Source: Mastacembelus armatus
Taxonomy: Eukaryota > Chordata > Actinopteri > Synbranchiformes > Mastacembelidae
NCBI RefSeq assembly: GCF_900324485.2
Contig: NW_022872910.1
Span: forward strand, 124,001 to 188,000
Direction: 5' to 3'
DNA: 64,000 nt
The notes under the pieces were generated by a model, which was not told where the DNA came from, did no database searches, and saw nothing but the letters and a program-made list of their open reading frames with translations. The position numbers were made by a program, and so were the translations under genes. Shown in pieces: positions 54,611-64,000 of the stretch. Position 1 is the stretch's first letter. Every line of letters begins with the position of its first letter.

Positions 54611-55612
54611 GCAAGGCAAGTTTATTTATATAGCACAATTCATACACAGAGTAATTCAAATTACTTTACAGGAATAAAAGGCATACATACAAAGACATAC
54701 AAAATACATAAGCAAGAATAAAAATAAAAGGCATCCCACCACCATATTTGCCCCTTATGATATTGACTATCGGACCACGCTGACCCATATTTGTGGGTCT
54801 CCTACTTTCAGTTTGTCCCATCCCTGATGGACTAAAAGTACCTCAACACAGACTATCTGCGGAGACGATCCTGAGTCCCGGACTCTTACGTCTAGGTTTG
54901 AGTAGACTACAGCTGGAGATTCCAAACCCCCTTATTTCAGTATAAGGCTGTTAAAATTCAAGTCTGAGTCCCTGATTACCCCTAGATTTCTAACTTGATT
55001 TTTAAATTTTAGAGAAAAAGACTCGAGGTGACTGCTGACACTTTCTTTGTTTCTGAGGCTCAAAGATGATTATTTCAGTCTTGTCACTGTTTATTTGGAG
55101 AGAGTTGTTTTTCATCCACACAGTGATCTGTTCAATACAGTGACAGTGAATCGACTGGTCCATATTCACCAGCTGTGAGTGAAATGTAAATCTGAGTGTC
55201 ATCTGCATAGTTATGGTAGGACACATTATTGCTGCGTATTAACTGGCCTAAAGGAAACATGTAAAGATTGAACAAAAGGGGTCCCAAGATGGACCCTTGG
55301 GGTCCCCACATGTCAACGACATTTGGTCTGAGACACAGTTACCAACTTCAATGAAATACTTCCTGTCTTCAAGATAGAACTTAAACCATTTAAGGGCAGT
55401 ACCAGAGATGCCTATCCAGTCTTCTAACCTTTGTAACAGGATCACATGGTCCACTGTGTCAAAAGTAGCACTTAGATCCAGCAGTACTAAGACAGACACA
55501 CTGCCAGCGTCGGTGTTCAGACGAATGTCATTTGTCACCTTGATGAGGGCAGCTTCAGTGCTGTGATGGGGCCTAAATCCTGCCTGAAGATCATCAAAGT
55601 AGTTGTTTCGCA
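54611..55612 (-). mobile_element. 5'-truncated CR1/L2-type LINE (beta), same insertion as 2,863
   Basis: Target duplication TGATAAGAG at 54,602-54,610 and 55,613-55,621. RT remnant 55,248-55,612 (FRPHHSTEAALIKVTNDIRL) shares the D-to-CGDPKGP decay of the motif PQGS with the 2,863 copy. Confidence 0.85.
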
Positions 55613-55621
55613 TGATAAGAG

Positions 55622-56230
55622 CTGCAGAGATGGACTGTGCATTTGTCCATCAGCTCCTAGTGATTTTCACCAATATCTTTAACCTCTTCTTGGCACATGT
55701 TACTTTACCTGCGTGTTTGAAAACCACCACTTTCATCCCAGTGCCCAAGTAGACAAACATCAGCTGTCTGAATGACTACAGACCAGTCGCACTCACACAC
55801 ATCATAGCAAAGAGCTTTGAAAGTCTAGTCCTGGGTCACATAACATCTACTCTTTCCTCAGCCTTAGACCAACATCAGTATGCATGCAGGGCCAATAGAT
55901 TCACAAAGGCTGCCATAAACACTGCCCTTTACAATGACCCACCTGGAGCAGAAGGGGGTGTATGTGAGGATGCTTTTCCTTGACTCCAGCTCAGTTTTTA
56001 ACACCACTGTCCCAAGCAGAGTGGTACTGTGAATTAAAGACTTTCTTAGCACTCACCCACAAATAGTGAGACTGACTCCCAACACATCCCCACCCCTGAC
56101 CCTCAGCACTGGAGAACCACATGGATGTGTGCTGAGCCCCCTCCCCTGCTCCCTGTACAACTGAACACCTGTTCACGCTGCAAACACAATCATCAAATTT
56201 TCAGACAATACAACAAAAGTGGGGCTGATC
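55622..56230 (+). mobile_element. Old non-LTR RT fragment beside E4
   Basis: Copy of the 3,840 fragment, here next to a family E gene rather than family C. Confidence 0.75.
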
Positions 56231-56312
56231 TCTAATGTTGATGAGACAGCTGATGAAGTCTGTGGCTCCCTCTGGTGGATGTTGTGGAGTATTGTGTTGT
56301 CTTTGCTCCAAA

Positions 56313-56350
56313 GGTTTTTGTACAGAGTTTTGGTGTTTCCTGTCACTGTG
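56313..56350 (-). other. 23-type RSS of V segment E4
   Basis: Heptamer 56344-56350, 22-bp common spacer, nonamer 56313-56321, embedded in a family C type 3' flank. Confidence 0.93.
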
Positions 56351-56797
56351 GGCCTCACAGCACAGTAGTACACAGCAGAGTCAGACACTGCAGCAGAGGA
56401 GATCTGCAGATGAAACTCCTTTGTTTTCTTGTCATGTCTCATAGACCTTCGCCCTGTGGTCTCTGAATATTCTCCGTTTAGCAGCTGTGGAGATGAAATG
56501 GACTTCTGGTGATACCAGTATACATAGTCCACAGAGCCTGAATAGTTGCAGGAGAGAGTTACATTGTCTCCTTCCAAAGTCGTCATTTCCTCTTTAAAAG
56601 GTGTCAGTAAATCCTCAGAGGATCCTGAAAAGAACAAAAATATGTTTCATCATGAAACTTAGGTTTCTTGAAGCTGAACACACTGTTAGAAAACTGCTCA
56701 GGAATGTTTCTGTATCTTCACCACTTTCTCCAGTTAGAGTTGACTTACCAGTATGAAAGGAGACCATCAGCATCCAAATGAAAAGCAGCAGCATCAT
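56351..56797 (-). CDS. TRAV: TCR alpha/delta V segment, family E on a C-type 3' flank (E4)
   Basis: Exon 1 (56749-56797) encodes MMLLLFIWMLMVSFHT; exon 2 (56351-56624) starts GSSEDLLTPFKEEMTTLEGD. First Cys in TLSCNYS, Trp in VYWYHQKSISSP, second Cys in [11 protein letters not shown], where other E copies end CALQP. CDR1 area SGSVDY, CDR2 area GEYSETTGRRS. Everything 3' of the RSS core (56,150-56,280, and the RT fragment beyond) is the flank of a C gene, so the gene looks recombinant. Open. Confidence 0.91.
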
Positions 56798-56869
56798 TTT
56801 CACTTGGACTGAATGAACAACAGAGAGAAGACAGCAGCTCTTCAGTTCCAAAATGAAGCCTTTCATATT

Positions 56870-57294
56870 CAGTTGTGTAGCTCCTCCTCTTGCTGTGCTC
56901 TGTTTCCATTCAGGCTGATGGAAGCTTTAGAAATGACAGTGATGCTGCAGCCTCATCATCCAAGAAGCTCAGACTGAAGCAGGAATCTGCAGGAAAATCA
57001 CCTGAATGAATCTGGAGAGAAACAACTTCCTGAGAAAACAGATCACCCAGACTGCTGCACAGTGCACAGAAATTCTGACTGTTGTCAGTATGAAACATGA
57101 ACATGACATAAACATACAGAAGTAAAGTGTCAGTCATTATAGCCTAATTATGAATCAGAGTTTACAGTAAAACATTGGTAACACAGTGATGCAGCAAAAA
57201 CACTTTGTTTCTGCTTCGTTGTTCAAGAGTCAAGATTTAAGATCTCCTTCATCGTCATTTCACAATGTGAAACCAAATACTGTTTCTCATCAGG
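56870..57294. other. E4 upstream flank
   Basis: No gene; as upstream of E1 and E2 until TTTCTCATCAG at about 57,294, where different sequence begins. Confidence 0.6.
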
Positions 57295-58085
57295 TTTATA
57301 TTTATCAACAATTTTATTCTGGTGTGCAAGAAATCAACAATCATCTGGCAAAAACCCCCAGATTTCCAGTTCCATATCACAGTACCAGAGACAAAGGATA
57401 TAACTGCACATGGCTGATTTGTTTAGGGCATCTCCAATTACTGATGGTCCATCTGGTTAAACCACTACTACATTCCAGTTCAAAGGAAATATACAATCCA
57501 CAAAACTATGACCAAAGAGAAAAAACAAGCTGCAATAGGAACAAAAGGTATGTCACTACATGGCTAATTTGTTCGTGGTTTCTTTGTGTTCCACTTGGAC
57601 AATACCTGAGTCTGTCTGATGAGGAAACACCAATTATTCCTGTCCATGCTTCACCCATGATTCGATACCAAACACAACTTTTATGGACATGGATGTCATG
57701 ATATCTATTTGACCTGCTGGCAAAAAGATCAAGAACTCCTTTAACAGACACCCACCTAGATCTGTGGACTGAGGGACCTCTGCAGTGGGAACAATTGAAC
57801 GTACATGGTGGGGAAATGGCCTTTACAAGACCTCGCACAGCACAGTCATTCCTTCGTGGAATTTAATCCAAATACAGTCATTGCTGGAACAGCAGTAGTG
57901 GAAAACAGTGAACTTTGCATCTTTGCATCATATCAGGAAACCACAGAAAATGCCTCACCACAACCATATATTGTTAAAGGAATTTTTGGATATGCAACAC
58001 ATAAGCACAAAGAACTGAAATATTTTCAAACAGTGAATCATGCAAAGGTAATCTGGGATCCGAAGACAAAACCAAAGGGTCAACT
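57295..58085. other. Unidentified inserted sequence
   Basis: Single-copy within the window. Translations on the plus strand give open stretches at 57,186-57,701 (the first third is flank) and 57,805-58,104, the latter with VEFNPNTVIAGTAV and YIVKGIFGYATHKHKEL. I recognise no family. It could be the 5' part of the LINE that follows, or a fragment of another mobile element. No terminal repeats or target duplication seen. Confidence 0.4.
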
Positions 58086-58088
58086 CTT

Positions 58089-60640
58089 TTGGAAGCCATC
58101 TTAAAATACAGTGTCTTATCGAAAAGAGATGAAGTCCAACATTTACTGAATGATTCCAACTTGGACTCCTTAGCTCTGAGTGAAACCTGGCTAAATACTA
58201 TTATTTCTACAAATATGATTGATGTCCCTGGTTATACATGTTACAGAAAAGACAGACTGTGTGGAAAAGGAAGTGGGGTAATGGTCGACATCAGAGATAT
58301 TTTTAAATGTTCTGTGATTGAATTGGATACGTTTGGGTTGGAATGTCTAATCTTAAATGTAGTGCTGTCAACTAAAATGAATTTTAATATTATGGTTTTA
58401 TATAATCCACCTTCTTATAATGGTTCTTTTCATTGTGATTTTGATGAATTGTGTAAACTGTAATTGCCACACAGAGATTTTAACATAAATTGGTTGGATA
58501 GCAGTAAGAAACAAAAACTTCTGATTTAATTTTTAAAAACAAACCAGAGTGAATTACTAAACATACAATCTGTTAACAGGTTTTCTGATCGTAATATGAC
58601 GCTGATTGTCAGGAAATGAACAAAACAACGATTACAGAGTTGTCCTTTTGGACCCAGAATTGATAGCCAACATACAGGAATTCCCAAGTATAAAATGCCT
58701 CAGTTTGAAAATGAGAATGATTACAAACACATTACAAACTGAAAACCTAAATGAGTGTTGTAATTTACTGATGGACACACTTGTAAATACAATCCATAAG
58801 TTTACATGTCTCTCTAAAAGTAATTGGAGAAAAGCTTCTTTGCCTTGGATAAACAGTTATATTCTTCAACTAATGAAAAAGAGGGACCTTACATTGAAAA
58901 AATCCATATTAACAAAAATGCAAACAGATTGACTTATGTTTAAAAGCTTAAGGAATAAAGTGGTTAATGAACTGAGAAAAGCAAAGTCAGCTTATTTTAT
59001 GCAGTTGTTTGCTGATTTGTGGGGCAATAGTTCACTTATTTGGAAGCATTTGAATAAATTAATCAATCAGAAATACAGTCAAAGTAAAGGTATAACTAAA
59101 CTGAATATAAATGGAAAAGTCATTACTGATGCTATGGAAACTGCTAATGAATTTAACACTTCTTTTTCTTAAATCAGTTGAGAAAGGCAAAACCCATAGA
59201 ATTATTAATCAACTAAATAGTTCAAAAGCCAAAGATATATTTGGTATTGACACTTATTTTATTAAAAAAACAGAGTGAAACATTGATAAAGCCAATACTA
59301 CATTTGGTCAACCTATCTATTAAAACTGGCGAGTTCCCACAAAATTTTAAAACGGCTGTTCTGACCCCAGTTTTTAAGTCTGGAGAAACTGATGACACAT
59401 GTAATTATAGACCCATCTCACTTATACCAGTAATCTCTAAAGTTCTTGAAAAGTTAGTGGCTGAACAACTAATGAAATATCTGGAAAAAAAATCAACTTT
59501 TAAATCCCAAACAATTTGGATTTTGACCAGATTATTCAAAAGAAATGGCTATATGTCATCAAAAGTACTTTGGATCAGGGAAAAGTAGTGGGAGCAGTGT
59601 TTCTAGACTTTAAAAAGGCATTTGATACTGTGAACCATGAAGTACCTATAAATAAATTAAACAATTTAACTTTTCTCAACAAGCTTTAAACTGGTTTAAG
59701 TCATACCTGGATTGCAGGCAGTAACGTGTTAAAATCAACTGTGTGAAGTCATCACTTCTAAAATATAAACTAGGTGTACCACAAGGTTCAGTATTGGGTC
59801 CTTTGCTTTTCTGTTTATATATAAATGATCTATCTGAAAGTTGCACAGAGGCTGGTTGCCAAATGTATGCAGATGACACAATTGTATATGTAACAGCAGA
59901 AACTCCAAGTCAGGCTGCAGTGATGTTAATCAGGCAGCTGGCTAGTGTCTCCAAGTGGCTCCAGGATAACTGTTTAACATTAAATTATACTAAAACAGTT
60001 TCAATGTGTTTTTCATTAAAGAACAAAGGCCAGGATACATTTAAAATCAAAATTGACCAAAAGGAAAGTGAGGAAGCGAGTGATTTTAAGTATCTAGGGG
60101 TCATTGTAGACTCTAAACTCAAGTTTGATGTTTGATATTGGGAAAATGGCTAAGATTATTAAGACAAATTTAAACTCTTCGTATAATAAGACCATGTGTA
60201 TCTGTCAAAGCAGCTCAAATATATATGCATGCTATGATTCTATCACATATGTCCTACTGTGTGATTGTCTGGGCCAGGTCTCCGAATAAGTTATCAAGCC
60301 CATAATGGCATTATACAAACAAACCTTAAAAGTAATGGATCAGAAATCAATGAGATGGCATCATTGTCAAATTCTTCAAAAGTATAATTTCCTAAGTTTT
60401 GATAATTTTTTGAAGTTTTCATTCAAAAAAATTATATTGAAGAGTATAAATGACCTCGCCCCAAATGTTATTTGTCAGCTGATACAAAAATATAATAGTG
60501 ATGGTGTGAAGACCCGAGGAGCAGTATGTGGAATTTGTAGAGTTCAAAGAACTACTATGTCATCTTTTTTAGTAAAAGGTTCACAATTATGGAATATGGT
60601 ACCTGAAAGTAAACAGAGGCTTAAAAAGAATTTCCAATCA
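58089..60640 (+). mobile_element. Non-LTR LINE with APE endonuclease and RT (distinct family)
   Basis: 58,089-58,463 encodes an APE-like endonuclease start (SLALSETWLN, then VPGYTCYRKDR). 58,606-59,172 is connector. 59,241-59,588 carries RT motif NYRPISLIPVISKVLEKLVA. 59,743-60,135 carries [20 protein letters not shown] and MYADDTIVYV. 60,305-60,640 is the RT C-terminal part. Codons differ clearly from the alpha, beta and gamma LINEs. At least four frame breaks; no poly-A or repeat tail at 60,640, where it abuts a gamma LINE piece. Jockey/CR1 group at best; clade not assigned. Confidence 0.8.
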
Positions 60641-61030
60641 TACGAGGAGCCAGTGGAGGGAATACAGGATCGGGGAGATATGATCATACTTTTTGGTGTT
60701 AGTCAGCAAGCGGGCCGCAGCATTCTGAACAAGTTGTAAGTGATGGATGCCAGCTTGGTTATTGCAAACACAAAGAGCGTTGCAATAATCTAGTCGGGAT
60801 CTAATGAAAGCGTGAATTGCTTCTCTAGGTCACTGTGGTTCAGAAAGGACTTAATCCTTTGCAAAGAGGCATAGCTGAAAAAAGCTTCCATTGACAACAG
60901 AATTAATTTGTTTATGGAAGTTTAAGTTATTGTCTAAGGTCACCGCCAGGTTTTTGACATGAGGTGTCAGAGAGTCAAAACCAGAAACTAGAAACTGGGG
61001 AAGGTTGGGGCTGCAAAAGAGAATATATTC
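60641..61030 (-). mobile_element. CR1/L2-type LINE fragment (gamma)
   Basis: Matches 17,155-17,540 (GGAGCCAGTGGAGGGAATAC to AATATATTCTGTC). Both ends truncated; the left end joins the plus-strand LINE directly. Confidence 0.75.
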
Positions 61031-61207
61031 TGTCATTGTCATTGATGTGGATTTGCTGCTGATGTGAATCCTCCCCCAGTGTTTCATTAGCAGCTGTAAC
61101 CACAGGGACTCTGATCAAACAGGAATGAGCAGAATAAATCTGATATGAAGCTGTGGTTTGAATCCCACTTCCCTCCTCTTTGAAGAGTAGTCAGATATCT
61201 GTGTTCA

Positions 61208-61246
61208 GGTTTTTGTACAGACTCTTCTACACTTTGTATCACTGTG
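61208..61246 (-). other. 23-type RSS of V segment D5
   Basis: Heptamer 61240-61246, 23-bp family D spacer, nonamer 61208-61216. Confidence 0.93.
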
Positions 61247-61770
61247 TTTCTAGAGCACAGTAGTAGAGAGCTGTGTCTGCCAGGGTTAGACTCTTTATGG
61301 TCAGTTCAGTTGATGTAGCTGATGTTTGGGATTCATATCGATTATCAGGAATATATTGACCTGTGTTTCCTTTGGCTCCTTTCCAGAGTATAAACTGAGG
61401 AGCTTCCAGGTCTGAATGATGTTTGTACCAGTAAAGAAAGACACCAGTTGCAGCTGTTTGATAGCGACATGTGAGTTTGACAGATTCTCCTTCTCTTCCA
61501 GTGACTTCATCTTCTACAAGAGAGATTGTGTCTCCAGCTGTTAGTCCTGGAAAAAGTAAAGAAAAATGAAGCCATTAGACGAACATTGTCCATGAGGCTG
61601 AGAGGAGAAGACAGTGGAAAATGTCAGTGTACAGTGTTACTCTGTGGACACAAACTGTTGACCAGGACTTCCTGACAAAGACAAATTCATTGCGAGGTTG
61701 AATGAGACGCCTGTTTGTGGTCAAACTCACCTATGAAGTAAGATAAAAAGAGAAAGAAGTAAAGCAACAT
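61247..61770 (-). CDS. TRAV: TCR alpha/delta V segment, family D (D5)
   Basis: Exon 1 (61731-61770) encodes [14 protein letters not shown] to Y against the other copies. Exon 2 (61247-61546) starts [20 protein letters not shown]. First Cys in KLTCRYQ, Trp in [10 protein letters not shown], second Cys in [13 protein letters not shown]1 area AATGVF, CDR2 area [11 protein letters not shown] one-base insertion lies in the intron just before the acceptor, so the read-through frame of the other D copies is lost but the spliced gene is intact. Confidence 0.9.
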
Positions 61771-61979
61771 GTCTTTGGAGTTGTTGAAGTCAGACAGCAG
61801 ATGAACAGTGTTCTTCCACTGCAGTAGAATGAAACAACTAAATAGTGTCTGCTGCACAGCTCTTCTCCTCAGCATCAAGCTGATTGTGCTTTGACTTCCT
61901 GCAACAAACCACTGAAGTTTAACAGTGTGTGTCTCCCTCTGGTGGATGTTGTGGTGTATTGTGTTGTCTTTGCTCCAAA

Positions 61980-62017
61980 GGTTTTTGTACAGAGTTTTGG
62001 TGTTTCCTGTCACTGTG
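61980..62017 (-). other. 23-type RSS of V segment A5
   Basis: Heptamer 62011-62017, 22-bp spacer, nonamer 61980-61988. Confidence 0.93.
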
Positions 62018-62597
62018 GGCTGCAGAGCACAGTAGTACACAGCAGAGTCAGACAGCTGAAGCTTCTGGATCTTCAGAGGAACTGATGTCTTGTTGATTTC
62101 AGCATTAAATCTGTCTTTCTGAAAGTCTGGATCATTGTCTTCTGATCCAAAAGTGGTACGTCGCAAAATATACTTAGGAAAGTTATTTTCTTCTTGTTTA
62201 TACCAGAATAAGTAGTAAGATGTAGCACTGGTCTCAAAAGTACAACCCAGTGTGGCTGTGTCTCCTTCAGCAGCAATGACATCTCCTGTTGGCTGGATCA
62301 CTCTGTCTTCTCCTTTACTCTCTGGGGAAGAACAGAACATGCAGAGGAAGAGATGGATCAATGAAGATGATTGATGAAAGCAGAACAATCAGCAGGTTTA
62401 AAGAGTTACCTGGCAAAGAGACAGATACATAGACATGTAGAATGAATCTGATTTTTAGGGATCATTGTCAGTGTGAACCATAAAAAGGGCTGATGTCAGC
62501 TCAGTGATGTGTTCAAATGTTTGAGGATAAAACATGTTGTACTTTCTATCTTACCAAAGCAAAGAGCAGCAAGAATAATCCACAGCCAATGTTCCAT
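62018..62597 (-). CDS. TRAV: TCR alpha/delta V segment, family A (A5)
   Basis: Exon 1 (62555-62597) encodes [14 protein letters not shown]; exon 2 (62018-62321) starts [20 protein letters not shown]: the N-terminal Cys of the other A copies is Ser here. First V-domain Cys in TLGCTFE, Trp in [12 protein letters not shown], second Cys in [14 protein letters not shown]1 area SATSYY, CDR2 area [11 protein letters not shown]. Open. Confidence 0.92.
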
Positions 62598-62802
62598 CTG
62601 TCCAAGCAGGTTGAAATGAACAGGAGAAACTAGCTGATGTTCAACATTCAGTCTGAGAATTGTTCTTATTGACACAACGGTTGAACACAGGGCAGAAGTA
62701 GTGCACCGCCTACTTGATGATGTGGCCCTCTAGTGGAGGTAAACCGTTGACTTCAACAGTGTGGAAAAAAGGCTTCCAGCAGCTTGTCAGTGTGTCAGCT
62801 TG

Positions 62803-62840
62803 TGTTTTTGTACAGAGACTGTGGGTTTGCTGTCACTGTG
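62803..62840 (-). other. 23-type RSS of pseudogene B9
   Basis: Heptamer 62834-62840, nonamer ACAAAAACA 62803-62811, 22-bp spacer; intact although the V exon is broken. Confidence 0.9.
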
Positions 62841-63284
62841 GGCCTCACAGCACAGTAGTACAGAGCAGAGTCTGTCACTGCAGCAGAGGAGATCTGCAGA
62901 TCCATCTGGGTTTTATCCTCACTCATTTTAAAATCCAGTCCAGAGACCTCCTCTTTTAGTTTCATCCCTGTTCCTGTGTGAGACAAAAGGAACTCTGGTG
63001 GTTTTACTGGATATTGGCGACACCAGTTTCTGGTCTGGAGTATTTGTAGGACAGAGTGACAGTGCTGTCTTCTAAACTGAACTTTTCATTGTTGACTGGA
63101 GTCAGATCTTCACAGCCAACACCTGAAGGGAAACATATCTCTGTTATAACATGTTGGGAAAGTCCTCAATCCAGAAATCACATTCAGGTAACACTGGAAC
63201 TGAACTTCTTTATGCACAATCTTACAAACCTCTTAGAAACAATAGTAACAGTAGAGAAAGTACATAACAGTCCAATGGCAGCAT
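62841..63284 (-). pseudogene. TRAV: TCR alpha/delta V pseudogene, family B (B9)
   Basis: Exon 1 (63230-63284) still encodes MLPLDCYVLSLLLLLFLR, as in B6, and exon 2 (62841-63122) starts GVGCEDLTPVNNEKFSLEDS. After VTLSYKYSRP about 20 bases covering CDR1 and FFW are lost compared with B6 (near 63,024-63,030). This shifts the frame and gives an early stop; in addition PGKPP has become PVKPP. FR3 (GLDFKMSEDKTQMDL) and DSALYYCAVRP remain readable in their own frame. The RSS is of the B1/B7 type, while the leader and V exon are of the B6 type. It could rearrange but not encode a V domain. Confidence 0.88.
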
Positions 63285-63419
63285 GTTGAATGAAGATAAT
63301 GTTTCTGGTTTGTGCCTTGAACTCTGTTGAATATGGAAGTTCCTCTCTTCTATAGTTCAGTTCCAGATTAGCTCCTCCCTGAATCTCTGTCTCCTCTTAC
63401 ATCTGTGTTTTCTCTGTTA

Positions 63420-64000
63420 CCCTTCTGTCTGGTACCAGACTGGCAGCAGTATTTTGGATCAGTTGAAGAGGGATTTTCTGATATATCTACTCAAAAAGGT
63501 AGCTGTGTTGGTTCAAAGGATGAATCACCTTTTCACAGGTTGAAACAAGATTAGATAAGATAACACTATATTGGTTATTTAGATATACATCCAGGGTCTG
63601 CACAGACTCTTAGTTCACTCCAAAGTGTAGTGGATCCATACTCAGTCTCACCAAAGGACAGAAGTTGGTAAGGATGAACCTCCATCAGCTGTTTACAGCA
63701 CCAGTGTGTAGTTCTTAAGACTTCTTACGGTTGTGGTCTTTAGACAAACTATTACCTCTTTCTTATTAGAGCAGTCTGAGAATCTCTGTCTGTTTCATTC
63801 TGAGTCAGTATCTTAATGTGTTCAGTTTCATGTAGCTCAATAAAATTCACATTAGCTCTTTTGCTTCTTTTTTGTAGTGAGACAGTGACTGTATTGGAAA
63901 ATTGTCCATATTGATCATATTGTGGTTGGTGGTGACAGATAAGGCCTGCTGTTCCTGAGGTGATTAATTATTTTTAGGGACATGATAACTAACATTATGC
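63420..64000. other. Right-hand end: B9 upstream flank and degenerate LINE sequence
   Basis: No gene. Near 63,430-63,480, minus-strand reading LQLIQNTAASLV resembles the RT C-terminal part of L2-type LINEs, so the sequence is probably an old fragment. The remainder to the window end shows no recognisable feature. Confidence 0.45.

Noticed and set aside
207-63284. Interpretation of the array as novel immune-type receptors (NITRs) or other non-rearranging V-domain genes
   Set aside because: Every V exon ends at a well-formed RSS and no J-like, transmembrane or cytoplasmic exons follow, which fits TCR V segments.
1-64000. J, D or C segments of the TCR locus, or tRNA/rRNA genes and CRISPR arrays
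   Set aside because: No FGxG J motif with a 12-spacer RSS, no constant Ig exon, and no RNA gene or spaced-repeat pattern was seen on either strand.

Overview
This window reads as teleost fish germline DNA: a dense tandem array of T-cell receptor alpha/delta variable (V) gene segments, broken up by many non-LTR retrotransposon copies. The evidence is direct. Thirty two-exon V genes can be read, all on the minus strand. Each has a short hydrophobic leader exon ending in phase 1 at a GT donor, a V exon after an AG acceptor, the Trp and Cys landmarks of an Ig V domain (..FWYRQ../..DSAVYYCA..), and a recombination signal (heptamer CACAGTG, spacer about 22-23, nonamer ACAAAAACC or ACAAAAACA) touching the 3' end of the V exon. 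No J segment (FGxG with a 12-spacer signal), D segment or constant exon was seen. The intact RSSs argue for TCR V segments and against RSS-less V-domain receptors such as NITRs. I use TRAV as a locus-level symbol; use by delta chains cannot be excluded.

The V genes fall into six families, named here A-F by mature N-terminus and leader. A ([14 protein letters not shown], leader MEHWLWII..): 5 copies. B (GVGCEDL[ST]PV, three different leaders): 9 copies, one a pseudogene. C (ECRAQKDNVLQPEGD, leader MTPLFISV..): 4. D ([14 protein letters not shown], leader MLLYFFLF..): 5. E (GSSEDLLTPFKEE, leader MMLLLFIW..): 4. F ([15 protein letters not shown], same leader exon type as D): 3. In + coordinate order: A1 B1 C1 D1 E1 F1 B2 | C2 D2 E2 B3 F2 A2 B4 | C3 D3 B5 F3 B6 E3 A3 B7 | C4 D4 A4 B8 | E4 D5 A5 B9-pseudogene. 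The repeated orders (A-B-C-D, D-E, F-B or F-A) show repeated segmental duplication followed by reshuffling.

Between the V genes lie 3'-anchored LINE copies of the CR1/L2 type in three tail types, called alpha, beta and gamma here. There is also a fourth, APE-RT LINE at 58.1-60.6 kb, another LINE at 39.7-41.5 kb split by a foldback element, an old reverse-transcriptase fragment fixed beside every C-type 3' flank, a hAT-like MITE with an 8-bp target duplication, and fish-type dispersed repeats. One beta LINE insertion is shared by three paralogous spacers and absent from two others, which orders the duplications.

The most interesting signals are in the V genes. All nine family B members have Tyr where the first conserved V-domain Cys should be. 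Frameworks are near identical within families while CDR1 and CDR2 differ. RSSs and 3' flanks are shared across families whose V exons are very different. E4 and B8 look like recombinants. B1 and B4 share an RSS spacer shortened to 20 bp. I did not find an unrelated novel system; a 0.8-kb stretch at 57.3-58.1 kb remains unidentified.
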